Below are positions 35,415 to 47,279 of a DNA stretch of 64,000 nt, one piece after another. This stretch comes from Ailurus styani (taxonomy: Eukaryota > Chordata > Mammalia > Carnivora > Ailuridae). The stretch lies in contig LNAC01001230.1 in NCBI GenBank assembly GCA_002007465.1, forward strand, positions 1 to 64,000, written 5' to 3'. The translations under genes were made by a program, and so were the position numbers. How positions within the stretch are numbered: position 1 is the first letter of the stretch; every line of letters starts with the position of its first letter. The notes beneath the pieces are model-generated. The model had not been told where the DNA came from, did no database searches, and saw only the letters and a program-made list of their open reading frames with translations.

Positions 35415-36382
35415 AGGTCTTGGCCTGTCATTGATTTTTCACAGTGTCAGGAATCTGATGATGCTGATGAAGATTATGGAAGAGATTCAGGCCCTCCAGC
35501 TAAGAAAATTCGGCCATCTTCCTGAGAAGCTAAAAATAAGAGGTGATCTGGAAAGAATTCACAGATAGTGATATCTTTCTTCACGGAAAGATAGTGAGAA
35601 CTCCGAAGAAAAAGATGGGAAGACCAAGAAGGATGATTCTCACTCATCAGAGGACAGTGAAGATGAAAAAGAAGATCATAAAAATGTGTACCAGCAACAG
35701 CAGGCAGCTTAAAAAGCAGCTTCCAATCAGAGAGAGGTGCTCATGGAATATGTGGGCAGTGAAGAACAAGAGGAGGATGAGGCATCATTCCAGAAGAAAG
35801 ATTCTGGCAGTAATGAAGATTTTCTAATGGAAGATGATGATAGTGATTTTGGCAGCTCAAAAGAAAAAAACAAAAAGATGGTTAAGAACAATCAAACCTG
35901 AGAGAAAAAAAAAGAAAATCCCCAAACCCAGGCTAAAGGGTACAGTGAGGCCAAACCCCATGAAAGGCAATGGGAAGAGTTGGCCTACAGCTTCAAAGGC
36001 ATCAAAGGAAAAGACTCCTTCTCCCAAAGGAGAAGGAGAGGAACCAGATAGCCCTCCAGAAAGCCCTTCTTGCAAGATGAAAACCATTCCCTAAAACAAG
36101 GTCATGTAACACCATTCCCTGTCCTGCGTCCAAGGCATGTTTTATTTGTTCGTTTTTTTAATTTCATCACTTGTTATCTCAAAGAGGCCAGGAGCCCGTG
36201 ATCCTTTTATCCTGCTACAGTCTTTCAGGAACTTAAAAAAAAAAGGCAAGGGCCACAAAAACTTAAATCACTCTTGATTTCCTACTTCATTCTCTCATGG
36301 TTCATGTTTTTAAATACATATATATTTATTGTTTCTTGGATAAAATTTTACCAAGGCTAAAGAAAAAGAAAAAGAAAAGAAG
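35415..36382 (+). pseudogene. NUCKS1P: NUCKS1 processed pseudogene
   Basis: This is a retrocopy of NUCKS1, a nuclear, acidic, heavily phosphorylated casein-kinase/CDK substrate involved in chromatin and DNA repair. From 35430 the translation follows NUCKS1: an [16 protein letters not shown] stretch, then the acidic serine-rich middle, then KKKNKKM-like and EKTPSPK-like parts, with no introns. It is broken in several ways. The first coding bases after 'ggcctgtc' are lost by a short deletion. Two in-frame TGA stops (35523, 35544) arose where the parent has CGA arginine codons. A 20-base insertion near 35564 shifts the frame. A TAA occurs near 35711. Most of the C-terminal tail is deleted near 36062. 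Sequence after 36090 appears to be parental 3' UTR, ending in an impure A-rich tail at 36361-36382. A SINE landed next to that tail. The open frames at 35543-35827 and 35834-36094 are out-of-frame or partial shadows. Confidence 0.9.
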
Positions 36383-36395
36383 AACCCTAGAATTT

Positions 36396-36642
36396 TTTTA
36401 AAAGATTTTATTTATTTATTTATTTACTTACTTATTTATTTGTTTGTTTATTTATTTATTTATTTATTTATTTATTTGACAGAGAGAGTGATCACAAGTA
36501 GGCTGAGAGGCAGGCAGAGAGAGGGGAGGAAGCAGGCTCCCTGCCGAGCAGGGAGTCCAATGCAGGCCTTGATCCCAGGATCCTGAGATCATGACCTGAG
36601 CTGAAAGCAGAGGCTTTAACCCACTGAGCCACCCAGCCGCCT
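36396..36642 (-). mobile_element. SINEC (mustelid-type), reverse, 16-bp exact target duplication
   Basis: Reverse copy whose tail has expanded into a long (TTTA)n with TTAC and TTTG variants (36408-36478). It is followed by 'gatcacaagtaggctgagag' and 'gatcatgacctgagctgaaa'. The target AAGAACCCTAGAATTT is exact at 36380-36395 and 36643-36658. It inserted beside the A-rich end of the NUCKS1 pseudogene and so is younger than it. Confidence 0.96.
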
Positions 36643-36658
36643 AAGAACCCTAGAATTT

Positions 36659-36991
36659 AAATGGCAAGATTTATATACCAGAGTAGATATCTTCTTAACT
36701 GACAATGTTTAGGTTTTAAGCAAATAAAGTATCAATGTAAAACTCAAAAAAGAGTGAGAGAGAGATATGAAAAGAAATTTGCACAATAGAGTAATACTTT
36801 TTCTGTAATAGATGTCATTAAAAAGTATGTTTTATAGAGGGGACACATGTTTTACCTAATTTAATTCAAAAGGAAAAAAGAAAATTTTGCAACTGTGTTT
36901 AACTCTCTAAATCCCCATGTATTAAGGGGGATTTCACCTGTAATTTCACCCACAATTTTACCCATTTCAGGAAATTGTGTACTGCCAATTT
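36659..36991. other. Unrecognised sequence, possibly more pseudogene 3' UTR
   Basis: Contains an AATAAA signal near 36723. It may continue the NUCKS1-derived 3' UTR or be genomic flank. I cannot decide without the parent mRNA. Confidence 0.35.
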
Positions 36992-37002
36992 AGGTCGTCC
37001 TT

Positions 37003-37210
37003 TTTTTTTTTCTTTTTTTAAAAAAAAGACTTTATTTATTTATTTGACAGAGAGAGAAAGAGTGAAAGAGGGAACATAAGCAGGGGGGAGTGGGAGAGGG
37101 AGAAGCAAGCTTCTGGAGCAGGAGCCCCCCGATGCAGGGTTAGATCCCAGGACCCCAGGACCACGACCTGAGCCTAAGGCAGAGGCTTAACTGAGCCACC
37201 AAGGTGCCCC
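37003..37210 (-). mobile_element. SINEC, older subfamily, reverse
   Basis: Poly-T and A-run at left, (GA)n, 'aggaccacgacctgagccta' and reversed head 'gagccaccaaggtgcccc'. Flanks 'aggtcgtcc' (36992) and 'aggttgtctt' (37211) form an imperfect duplication, consistent with greater age. Confidence 0.9.
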
Positions 37211-37224
37211 AGGTTGTCTTCCTT

Positions 37225-38575
37225 AATCCCCACAGCTGAAAACTACATCTCTTGCTTCACATCTTTATGTTCAAAATCTATCTCCATTCCACTTAGCTTG
37301 TGAAGTGTGAATGGCATTTTCATGGGTACCATTTATAAACATCTAGAAATAAAGTACATCAAGCTGCGAGTAGGTGTTCAATACATTTTCTGATTCACTA
37401 AAAGGGACTTAGTCAAACTCAAAGGATCTCTGAATGACAAAGAAATGTTTCCACCTGGAATGGCCTTTCATGGTTAGTAATGTCTGGGCACCAACAAAAG
37501 CCCTTCCTACTTTTCAGTTAAAAGAATGAAGGGTCCACCTAGGGATTGAGAAAGGAGAGAAAACTAGGTTAGGGGCCTTAGAAAGAGAGTGTAGGAATCA
37601 GGGAACTTCCTGTCCACCAGTTTAAAAAGATAATTATTGAAAAGAATTTGGTTGTCATGCCAAGGATCCTTCCCTTTTTAATAAATACCTGATGAAATCT
37701 CTTACTTTTAACTTGCTGATAAGATTAATGGGTGAAAAAATTTGGAAATAGGGCACAGAATAACTTGACAATTGTATTGAATTTATACCTGCATACAATG
37801 AACAGAATGACTTATATCATAGGAATCAGTGTGGTTGTGTATATGACCTGCTACATAAGAATCTGCCAAATGCAGGAAAGCAAGAATGAGAAATTGATAG
37901 CTTCCTGGTAGTTCCCAGGAAATGAATAGTTGCAATAGCTTGGACTTTCATGCTGTGTTGTCTATATTTAGCACATGTTCAAGTATTTTACCAGCTATAG
38001 ATGCTTTTCTAATTTCTGATCACTCCTGGGACTGGCTTCCCAAACCAGATCACCTTTATTAATCCAAGAAACATGTGCTGAGGTTCACAGGCATTCCTAT
38101 TTCCTCTGACATTTATGTTTCCTCCAATGTCCCTTTCCCACGTCTCCTAAAATAGGATGTGTTCAGTGATATGAAATGTGTTGTCTGACAATGTGATCAA
38201 TAGAGCAGAAACCTGCCTCAAGATACCCTGGGACCTATGTCTCATATTCATAAAAGGAGTTATTACTTTGGGTGCTGCTAGGCTGTTGAGTCTCTCCATT
38301 TTTATTAATTGCATCTCTCAGCAGCACCGGATAGAAGAGAGTTGCTGCTTTATGAGTTTTCTCATTTCCCCAATCCTGCAATGTTTTGGACTCTGAATGG
38401 GGCAAAAAAAAGTAATTCACAAAAGTAACAGTTGTTCTTTGTCTCATACAATTAAATTCCTAGAATTGACTCCAGAGGTGATGTTTTGAGGGGAAGCAGT
38501 GTATATTGGCCATAAATGTCTTTGCCATTGGTTGAAATTGGAGTTCGATTTGGAGATGAAATCTGATAAAGTAAA
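37225..38575. other. Unrecognised, mostly unique sequence
   Basis: About 1.35 kb with no supported gene. Overlapping short frames at 38178-38396 (plus) and 38235-38447 (minus) have no known motif. Confidence 0.45.
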
Positions 38576-38579
38576 CAGA

Positions 38580-38745
38580 GAGCAAGACTGGAGTTAGGAC
38601 ACATAAGTTATTGCCTGAGTACTCCTGCTGACTGTCTGGGAAGCTTTAGCTAGATCATGCTTTTCTGTGCTACAGTCTCTTCATGTGCAAATGTTGATAG
38701 CTGTGCCTATTCTTCTGGAAGATGAAGGATTTTCATTTGTAATTA
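38580..38745 (-). mobile_element. Possible MIR relic, reverse orientation
   Basis: 'gactggagttaggacacata' and 'tacagtctcttcatgtgcaa' occur in the order expected for a reversed MIR, but decay is strong. Confidence 0.45.
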
Positions 38746-38874
38746 TATGTATATAGTAAGATAATTGATATAAAAATTCTAAATTATAGCCAGGGCATGC
38801 AATCAGCACAGTCATAGTGCCCTATGCTTGGTTTAATGGTCAACTGTCACTGCCTTGAAAGTTTTAATAATTTT

Positions 38875-38911
38875 TTTTTAATTTTATTTTTATTATTTGC
38901 CCAAGGGGTTG
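38875..38911 (-). mobile_element. 37-bp LINE-1 insertion, extremely 5'-truncated
   Basis: The insert is a T-rich tail followed by 'tttgcccaaggggt', the exact reverse complement of the L1 3' terminus seen at window positions 16-31. It is flanked by perfect 14-bp direct repeats GTTTTAATAATTTT at 38861-38874 and 38912-38925. Reverse transcription evidently stopped after the poly-A tail and fewer than 20 bases of the L1 3' end. Confidence 0.88.
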
Positions 38912-38925
38912 GTTTTAATAATTTT

Positions 38926-41249
38926 GAGCAAGCGGCCCAACATTTTCCTCTTGCACTTGGCTCCACAAATTACGTAGCCAGTCCTGATTATGGAATATTC
39001 AATTGTAACTAAGAAAACTTGATAGACATAGATTTCTACACTATAAACTATACATTATTTTTTCAATGATGTAAATTAATATTCCATCCAATGTTTTCAA
39101 TGAGAACTTGTTTTTTTAGTTCTTACCTCATAAAAATACTCAATATTAACTGGTTTATTATAATACTGATAGGGGTTAATTTCTGCTTGATTTTATAGGA
39201 TACAGCTGTCATTATCTGATGGGAAAAATTAGTAAAATCCTCTGGGAGAAATGAATTTATAAATTTTGAAAAATTCTCTTTGGGTCACTGTCAATTTTTT
39301 TTTTCTTTGAAAAGACTCTAATTTTTACATAGAAACTGTCTTCTATCATCTAAAGTCCCTGTGGGTGAATCAGGGAGAATCCTAGACACAAGGCAACCCA
39401 GAAACACCTCACAGAGTGGCAACCACTACTCTGTCATTATAAGCTGTAATTAATGTTTTTTTCTGAAAATACCGTGCTGAGTACAATGAACCATGACATT
39501 AACAGCTATCTACATGTGGGGAGGGGGCATGTTATGACTAGCCAGTTTAGTTGTTAGATATATTCGAGCTCTTATAGTATTTTTGAATATCCTTTGAATA
39601 ACGAAAGTAATGAAAACTAGTTGTAATTAGACATCATCTGGAATTTTCATCTAGGTCAACTGAAGGACACATAACCAAGTGTAGGAAATACTAAATTCTC
39701 TTACAATTGATTTTTTGGTAAAATTCTCAACTGTGATAAATTTGCCATATATTTCTATTTGCTTTTCTTACATTTGAGTATTAAAAAACTCTCTAATTCT
39801 AAACTTTGAAAAAGTGCACTTATGAATGTGATTTTAAGTATAGAGAAACTAACTATACCAAGGAGCAGCTATGTATTTAGTTGATGACAGAATGTTAATA
39901 TAAACCAGTGACATGCATCATGTGAGAAACTATTAAAATTAGATCAATGAAAGCCAATGCCTTGAAGGAATAATGGAATTCAAATGAAAATATTTTTAAT
40001 AAAAACATTATAAAAGAAGCTCAATGTAATTAGTTTTTAAAATATTTTGAACATTGATTTTTTTAAATTAAGGTATTTATATATTGTGGGGAAAAAAGAC
40101 TAATTAGTGGTTGATTCCTTAGGCAGAATAAAATCTATTGTTACAGAGAACAATTTTTTAAATCTAATGAAGAAATGTAAGCTCAAATCCCTTATATTAA
40201 GGTGATTAAATGAATCATGTTTCATATATTTGATCAAACAATGTTGTCAGGAGAGTAAAGTTAGTAGAGCAAAAATCAATTATTTTGATTCCTGGGCATC
40301 TTGTTCTGCTTATTCATAAATTAATATTCTATGGCCTCAACTTCTGCTAACTACTAGTCTCATAAAAGTTTGTAGTTTGTCATAATGGGGCTCAAGAGAT
40401 GGCATATGGGTCATTTTCAGAACTACTCAGGAAAATACGTTTATCAGATAGTGGACCAACATTTTATTTTTCTTAAGTGTACATTGCATTTAGCAGTAAT
40501 GAACAAAGGCAGAGAAAAACTAATAAATAACAGGAATGTTTCCTATTCTAGGTTTCTCTTTCCAACTTTTATTATGCCCATCTCCAAAACAAACACCTCC
40601 TCCCCCACAAAAATAACAATAAAAACAAAAAACCTGAGATACTATCAAGTGGTGAGAGATCTATTTAATCAGAGTTCCCTTAGCAGGAAAAACAAAAATT
40701 TCAAAGTGTGTTCTGTGCTGGAATGCCTGTGTGAACTTTGGGGAGAACAGTAAGGTCCTGTGTTTGGTCACCAGGACTTGGGTGCCTCATGGCCAGGTGG
40801 CTCCACACTGTGTGTATGAAGGCACCATGGTTCCTGACAACCATACTGTAATAAACTCAAGAGCTCCTGTTCAGAGATTTGAGAGATGTCTGATGTGTGT
40901 CATTATTCTTAGTTTGGATATGACTTGCTCAATTTTGGGGTCCTTCAAGAACATGAGTTCTAAAATCTGTTAGGTATTTAACAGTTCGTGCCTCCCCTCC
41001 TAGTCCACAAAGCCTTCACAATAATGTCTGTTGGGAGTTTACATTCTTGCTTTGTGTTTCTTTTTGTAATGAGACTCCATTTACCCTTGGGTAAAATTTG
41101 ACCTGTTTTGCCTTTTTCTAAATTAATTTTCATATCCATCGGTAGGATGCAGATCATTTTTATCCTGTTAAGGATTTCTGGAAGAAAAAGAAAAAAAAAA
41201 GCCTAAAACACCTGTAATAAAGATGGCTAAAAGTTCTTTGCGACTCCTC
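38926..41249. other. Unrecognised A+T-rich sequence
   Basis: About 2.3 kb with no supported gene, RNA or confident repeat. The frame at 40385-40753 (122 codons) lacks any recognisable motif. Confidence 0.45.
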
Positions 41250-41550
41250 TAAGTAAGGTATGAAGTCTTCTCCCTCCTTGCCTTGAACTGGCTGGTGCTG
41301 GCTTTATGGACACATTAACCAATGGAATACAACACAAGTTACCCTTGGCAATTCTGAGGCTAAATCGTAAGTCTTGCAGCTTCTGCCTGGATGTTTTAGT
41401 ACATTACCTTTGGACCCCTCAGACTAAATAATAAAAGGTCCCAGTTGAGCTCAGACTGCCAGCATATAAATTCTTCCCAAATTCTTGACTAACCCCTGAA
41501 CTCTGGCATTCAATAATCACAGAGTAAACTACTGACTGGGTAAGTCAGTT
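41250..41550 (+). repeat. Possible ancient LTR-type repeat
   Basis: 'accaatggaatacaacacaa' near 41318, 'gtcccagttgagctcagact' near 41438 and a following 'ctgaactctggc' recall a known old mammalian repeat. The match is weak. Confidence 0.35.
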
Positions 41551-41667
41551 ATCCTTAAAGAGTTTTCTTAATAAACCTACCTAATGACTATTGCTTATAT
41601 TTCATTGGTTGCCTTAAGCTGTAATGACGTTAAAATTCAGTCTTCTTTCTTTTTTTTTCCATTGCAG

Positions 41668-41743
41668 ATTACTGTCAGCAGAAATAAAATAGAATTCCTG
41701 TCTATGAAGGAGAAGGGAATTCTAGTTACCTGTCTGGAACTGG
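41668..41743 (+). other. Candidate exon with strong splice sites (76 bp)
   Basis: On the left is a long pyrimidine tract ending in 'ccattgcag' (AG at 41666-41667), a near-ideal 3' splice site. On the right is 'ctgg|gtaagta' (GT at 41744), a near-ideal 5' splice site. The 76 bases between are open in the frame starting ATT ACT GTC for 25 codons plus one base. I recognise no protein family in the translation. It could be an exon of a long non-coding RNA, an alternative coding exon or a pseudo-exon. Nothing nearby gives a partner exon I can support. Confidence 0.35.
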
Positions 41744-41749
41744 GTAAGT

Positions 41750-44330
41750 AACTATAATTAATTCCCCCAAAAGTTAAATACATTCCAAAGATAGGAATGC
41801 TGAAATAAATTTATGAGTTGTGACCACAACCTAATCCTTACCTACTCACTTTTTCTCTGTAGAAGACCCAGATAATACTGTTTTCACCAAGATGTTGAAA
41901 AATATTTGGTGAAAGGGGCAAGAACATCTTTGGCAAGAAACATAGTGTCTGTTCTTTTTCCTAAGAGATTCTGTTAAGAGATGATGAAATTGGTATACTT
42001 ACTAGGTTTCTACCTTGATGATAAGAATGATCTCACCATAGAGATTTTTGGCCATGACTAATTGGTTATCAGGTCTTTTAGATTGAAATACTTGGACAGG
42101 CCATTAAAAAAATTTACTTAATCTATATTTCTGAATAGCCCCAGAACTGGTGAATGGTGTGAATGGTGTGACTACAGCCACAATGATAGAAAATCTCCAC
42201 TTGAGTCAATTCAGAAAATCTTTTCTGAATGTGTAACTTTTGTCAGTTCTACTTTTATTTGACCCTTATTCGTACTGCTTCTTAAACTTTTGTATTAATA
42301 ACTCATATTAGTACTTGCCTTTGTATGACTGTCTTATCTCCCAAACTAATTTGTAGTTTTAAGTAGGAGCTATGTTTTATGCTTCTTTTTATGTTAATTT
42401 TTCGGTACTCATAAATACTTTCTAGCACATGCATTAGCCCACAGAAAGAAGAGTAGGCACTTGGGCAATATATTTAACCCTCTCAGATACAATGGTTTAC
42501 TAGGTATTGATTCCCTAATTGGAAATGTAGTTTCAATTTAGTTGGCGTCCCTGGGCCATCACAGTCTGCTCTAGTTGTGCTATTATCAGGAGCTCATCCA
42601 CATAACTTCTGAATCTCTTTGTTCATTTTTGGATAGTTTTTGAACAGAAATTCATGCCCTCATTTGTTCCACAAGTAGATACTTCATAAAGATAACTCTT
42701 TGTGTCCTAAAGCCCTTCCTGCATCTTGTTCTGTTTCCATGTTCTCAGATGGTGAGAAGACACCCACCCTGGCAGCTTCCATATCGGGGGCAAGCACCTC
42801 ATGTGGGTGTGGGCAGAGAGACAAGCCACATTGGATTTTCTCAAAAAAAGCAAAAGAGGTGAAAACGGTCCTGAAAAATAGAACCCTTTAAGTTCTGTGG
42901 CTTCTTATGTTGTCTAGATTCTGAGACCTTGCCAGAGTTGGACCCAGTGGTGTGAAAGTGGCCTTGTTGGAAAAGTATGGGCAAAAAAATATAGTTATTG
43001 CACTTATTTTTATTTCCTAAAGTTCCTACCTCAACGATGAACATGTTATCCATCTGTAATTAGTTTATTAAATTGACTAGATGCAATGTCTAGAAAGGAT
43101 GTAGCTATTAATTTTTGCTAATGCTGCCTTCAATCAGAAATCCTTTCCCTATCCCCTGGACATTTATCTTGGTAAGAGAATGGTTTTGTTTTTCTATTTG
43201 CTTCTGGGCATTCAGGTATTTTCTAAATATAAATTCTATGTTTATATAGTGTAAAAAACAACCGCACACATTTTAATCTCTCCATACATCCTCCAGTAAC
43301 ACATACTAATCAATAAGGAGAGAATACAAAACCTCCCATTACTCTTGATTACAGTATAATAGAAGACACCAAACACTACATATTTCAATTTATATGAAAA
43401 TGGGGAAATAAATATCTGAAACGAGTAGTCATCTGTAAACCCCACAAAAGACTGAAAATTCATTCAGAGACAGAAAAACAAAACAAAACAAAAAACAAAA
43501 CTAGAGTTCAGAAAGCAGCCTAACCATGACAAGACAAGATAATGCAGCAGTAGAAAGAGATTACACCCTGAGTAGGGAAACAGGGAGTAGGGAGAATAGG
43601 TTTGAGATGTGATGAATAAGACTAGTAAGTACTGATGAATCAAAAAAGAAGAGAATTGAAAGTAGCCACAAATAGAAGAGGGTCCTAAAATCAGCACATA
43701 AACTCTCCCTAAATCTCTGGATCATACCTGAACTCTTCATGAACCAGAAAAGACTCCAATTATATCAAGGTAAACAAATGGAAATACCTGATCTGAGATT
43801 TCAGCAGCTGCACAATGAAAGAAGACAGAGTGTGAAGTTCAAGCTTCGTCAAGTTAGAAGGGCTTGGTAAATAACTTGGATTTTCATGACTTAGAAGTCA
43901 GTATTATTTCTAAAGGCTAAGGGATTTGCCCCAGGTTTAAGGGCAAAACTTAAAAACGACACATTCTAACAAAGACTGAAATGAAGATTCCAGAAAGTTG
44001 AGTTTCTCTGCTGGTTATTTATCTGATTAGTAAACAAACAATAAATTATACAGACAAAACCCCCAGCATAATCTAGAGTCCCTACCAAATAGCATCCCTG
44101 ATACACAGGATAACATTTTATTTTTTTTCATGATGATATTTACATTTTAATAAAACAAGATAAACAACTAAAATATAGGAGTTTTGAAAATGAGACAAAT
44201 TTGTCATTTTCAGCAATATATAGCTATAAAGCGTAAACTACCAGCTAATAAACACACAGAATTAATGATAAAAGAAAAGGAGGGTCTTTAAAAGATACAT
44301 ATGTATGACTCAGAAACTTCACTTCCTACC
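41750..44330. other. Mostly unrecognised sequence
   Basis: About 2.6 kb without a supported gene. The part after about 43440 is A-rich and may belong to the 5' side of the old L1/HAL1-like element that continues after 45020. Frames at 42700-42891, 43242-43463 and 43464-43697 show no known motif. Confidence 0.4.
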
Positions 44331-44331
44331 A

Positions 44332-45012
44332 GATTTTTTTTTTCCTTTTGTTGCTTGTGCTTTTGGTGTCCCATCCAAAAAAATCATTGCCAAAACCAAT
44401 GTCAAGGAGTTTTTTCCTATGGTTTCCTCTAAGAGTTTTATGGCTTCAGGTCTTATATTTAAGTCTTTAATCCATTTTAATTACTGTGAGCAGTATAAGA
44501 TAGGGTTCTAGTTTCATCCATTGAGTATTCTTGACTCCCTTGTCAAATACTAGTTGGTCATAATGCATGGGTTTATTTCTGGTCCCTCAATTCTATTCCA
44601 TCAGTTTGTGTGCCTGATTTTATGAACACAGTACCATACTGTTTTGATACCTTTGTAATACCTTTGATACCTTTGTAATAAGTTTAAAATCAGGCAGTGT
44701 GATGCCTCTAGGTTTGTTCTTCTTTCCCAAGACTTCTTTGTCTATTTAGAATCTTTTGTGGTTCCATACAAATTTTAAGTTTTTTTATTCTATTTTTGTG
44801 AATAATGTCATTGGAACTTTGATAGAGATTGCATTGGGAATAAATTTAACCTAGAAGTTGAAAGATCTGTACACTGAAAACTACGACACTGATGGAAGAA
44901 ACTGAAGAATATATAGATAAATAGAAAGATACCCTGTATTCATGGATCAGAAAAATTAATATTGTTAAAATGTTTGTAGTTCCCCAAACCATCTATAGAG
45001 TCAACACAGGAC
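44332..45012 (-). mobile_element. LINE-1 fragment with inverted 5' segment
   Basis: 44332-44836 is L1 ORF2 in reverse ('aatgtcaaggagttttttcc', 'ttggaactttgatagagatt'). At 44836/44837 the strand switches, and 44837-45012 is L1 ORF2 in sense ('gggaataaatttaacctaga', 'aatattgttaaaatg'). In L1 coordinates the sense piece ends near where the reverse piece begins, so they are adjacent parts of one transcript. This is the layout of a minus-strand L1 whose 5' part was inverted during insertion (twin priming). The left end, read on the minus strand, finishes in a short A-run although the L1 3' UTR is absent. Confidence 0.8.
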
Positions 45013-45019
45013 AACATTT

Positions 45020-45910
45020 TAAAAAGTACTGAATAGGTGAAGAGACAGAAAATTTGATTGATAATTAAGAGAAAAATCTATCAACAGAAATGGAACCACA
45101 GACAACACAAATGTTGAAATTAGCAAGGACTCTACAGTATTAGGATACATTTGACACATCATTTTCAGGAAAATATATGTAACTGGTGGAATAATGACAA
45201 CTTAAATAAAGATGCAAATAGAAACCATAGAAATAAAAAGCAAAATATCTGAAATTAAAGAGAAAATCACTGGAGGAGATCAACAGAATAGGAAAGTTCT
45301 AGTAATCTCTAAAACAAAATCATTCTAATATACGATGTAATTGTAGTTTCAGAAGGAAAGAAGATAAAGGAAGAGGCTGAAAAGATAATTTAAAAGAATA
45401 TTGTGTAAAGATAGCTCTAAATTAATGAATGACATCAACTCAAAGATCTGGAAGATTCAGCAAAACTTTAGCAGGATAAATTCAAATGAAAACACATTTA
45501 TGCACATCAAGTCAATGATGCTGAAAACTGAAGTAAAGCAAAATTTTAAAGAGAACTAGAGGAAAATAGGTATATTATAATAAGAGTAACAATAATAAAA
45601 ATAGCAATTGACTTATCCTTAGAAATAATGGAGGCTGGAAGGTAATAAATAGGGTCCTATCTTTAAAATGCAGAATTTAGAAAAAGATCTGTCGACTCAG
45701 AATTCAATATCTAGCAAAAATATCTTTCAAAATTGAAAGCAAAAGAAGGATTTTTTTAGGAAAGTAAAAGCTGAGGAAATTTATTATCAGATCAATCCAA
45801 TAAGTACTGCCAAAAAAATTTTTTTTTCAATTGAAGGGAGTTCCAAGTTAATGAAATTAAGGATCTATAGGAAAAAAAGAATGTCACTGAAAATGATCAC
45901 TGTGTAAGTA
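45020..45910 (+). mobile_element. Old L1/HAL1-type ORF1 and linker region
   Basis: Decayed sense ORF1 sequence. Landmarks are 'aataatggaggctggaaggt' near 45625, 'attcaatatctagcaaaaat' near 45702 and 'ctttcaaaattgaaagcaaa' near 45724, then the linker to ORF2. No frame survives. It is interrupted at its right end by a younger L1 3' end and appears to continue at 46330. Confidence 0.75.
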
Positions 45911-45914
45911 ATTA

Positions 45915-46320
45915 CACAGCCATCAAAAAAAAAAAAAAGAATTCTTGCTATTTGCAACAATGTGGATGGAATTAGAGGGTATTATGCTAAGTGAAATAAG
46001 TCAATCAGAGAAAGACAATTATCATATGATCTCACTGATAGGCATAATTTAAGAAACAAGACAGAGGATCATCGGGGAAGAGAGGAAAAAATAAAACAAG
46101 ATAAAAACAGAGAGGGAGACAAACCATAAGAGACTCTTAATCTCAGGAAATAAACTGAGGATTGCTGGAGGGGAGAGGGGCGGGGGGAATGGGGTGGCTG
46201 GGTGATGGACATTGGGGAGGGTATGTGTTGTGGTGAGTGCTGGGTGTTGTGTAAGACTGATGAATCACAGACCTGTACCCTTGAAATGAAACAAATAATA
46301 CATTATATGTTAATTTTAAA
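45915..46320 (+). mobile_element. Young LINE-1 3' end inserted in older L1
   Basis: Starts at 'acacagccatcaaaaa' with an expanded A-run, then 'aattagagggtattatgcta', the G-rich 3' UTR near 46170-46240 and the end 'acattatatgttaatttt'. About 405 bases, 5'-truncated and well conserved. Short frames within it belong to the 3' UTR. Confidence 0.92.
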
Positions 46321-46974
46321 AAAGACAATTTTTGTGTTCTTAAATACTTTTAAGTCAACTGACTACAAAAAATCAGAGTATGGAATTCATAACATATGTA
46401 GAATTAAATCATGAGCAAGAATAGTACAAAACACAGTAAAACTGAATTATAATGCAAAGTTCTTATTTTACATGTGTAGTGCTATAATAATAATTCCAGT
46501 TAGACAGTGATAAATTAAGGAAACACGTTTTAATACTAACGATAACTGTACAGTAAAAACCAAATACCAAGTATCAAAGGTAGAGCTAATGACAATAGGG
46601 GGGAAGGAATGGAATACCACAAATACTTGAAAAGCAAACAGGAAATAAGGTATAAAAGAGGAGAGAAACACAGAAACCAAATAAAGAATAAATAGCTAGA
46701 GACTAGACTGAGACTCAACCATATAAATCTTCACTCTAAGTGTAAATATACCAAAGCATCTTATTAAAAGACAAAGATTGCCATAATGAATAAAAAAGAA
46801 AGACCCAGGCATATGCTGTTTGAAATTAAAGTATCTCAAAGAAATACAAAGGGAATTTTGCTTCAGTACATTTGGAGTAACAAGGACTGGATATTCCCTA
46901 TCACCTTAAAAAAATTAGAAAAACAAAGCAAAATATATGAAACAGTAAGTTTTCAGACACTACACAAAGGTGGA

Positions 46975-47240
46975 GCATGACTGTGATCCTTAAGACAGAA
47001 CAAACAAACAAGACAAGCTCTATAAATGCAGTAGCTTACTGACTGTTGATAGTTCCTGGGTCAGTGACAGGAATCCAAATAGAGCCTGGCGTTCTTATAG
47101 ATTTGAGGAGAGAGAAATTTGGTTTGGGAAGGAAACCCTGGCTAGAATTTGTGGGGCAGAATGTTGGAGAGACTTGGACTGCAAATACAGAAAGCCCCAA
47201 AATAGTAGTGATCCTGGTCACTGCAGCAGGCAAGGAAAAA

Positions 47241-47279
<39 letters not shown>

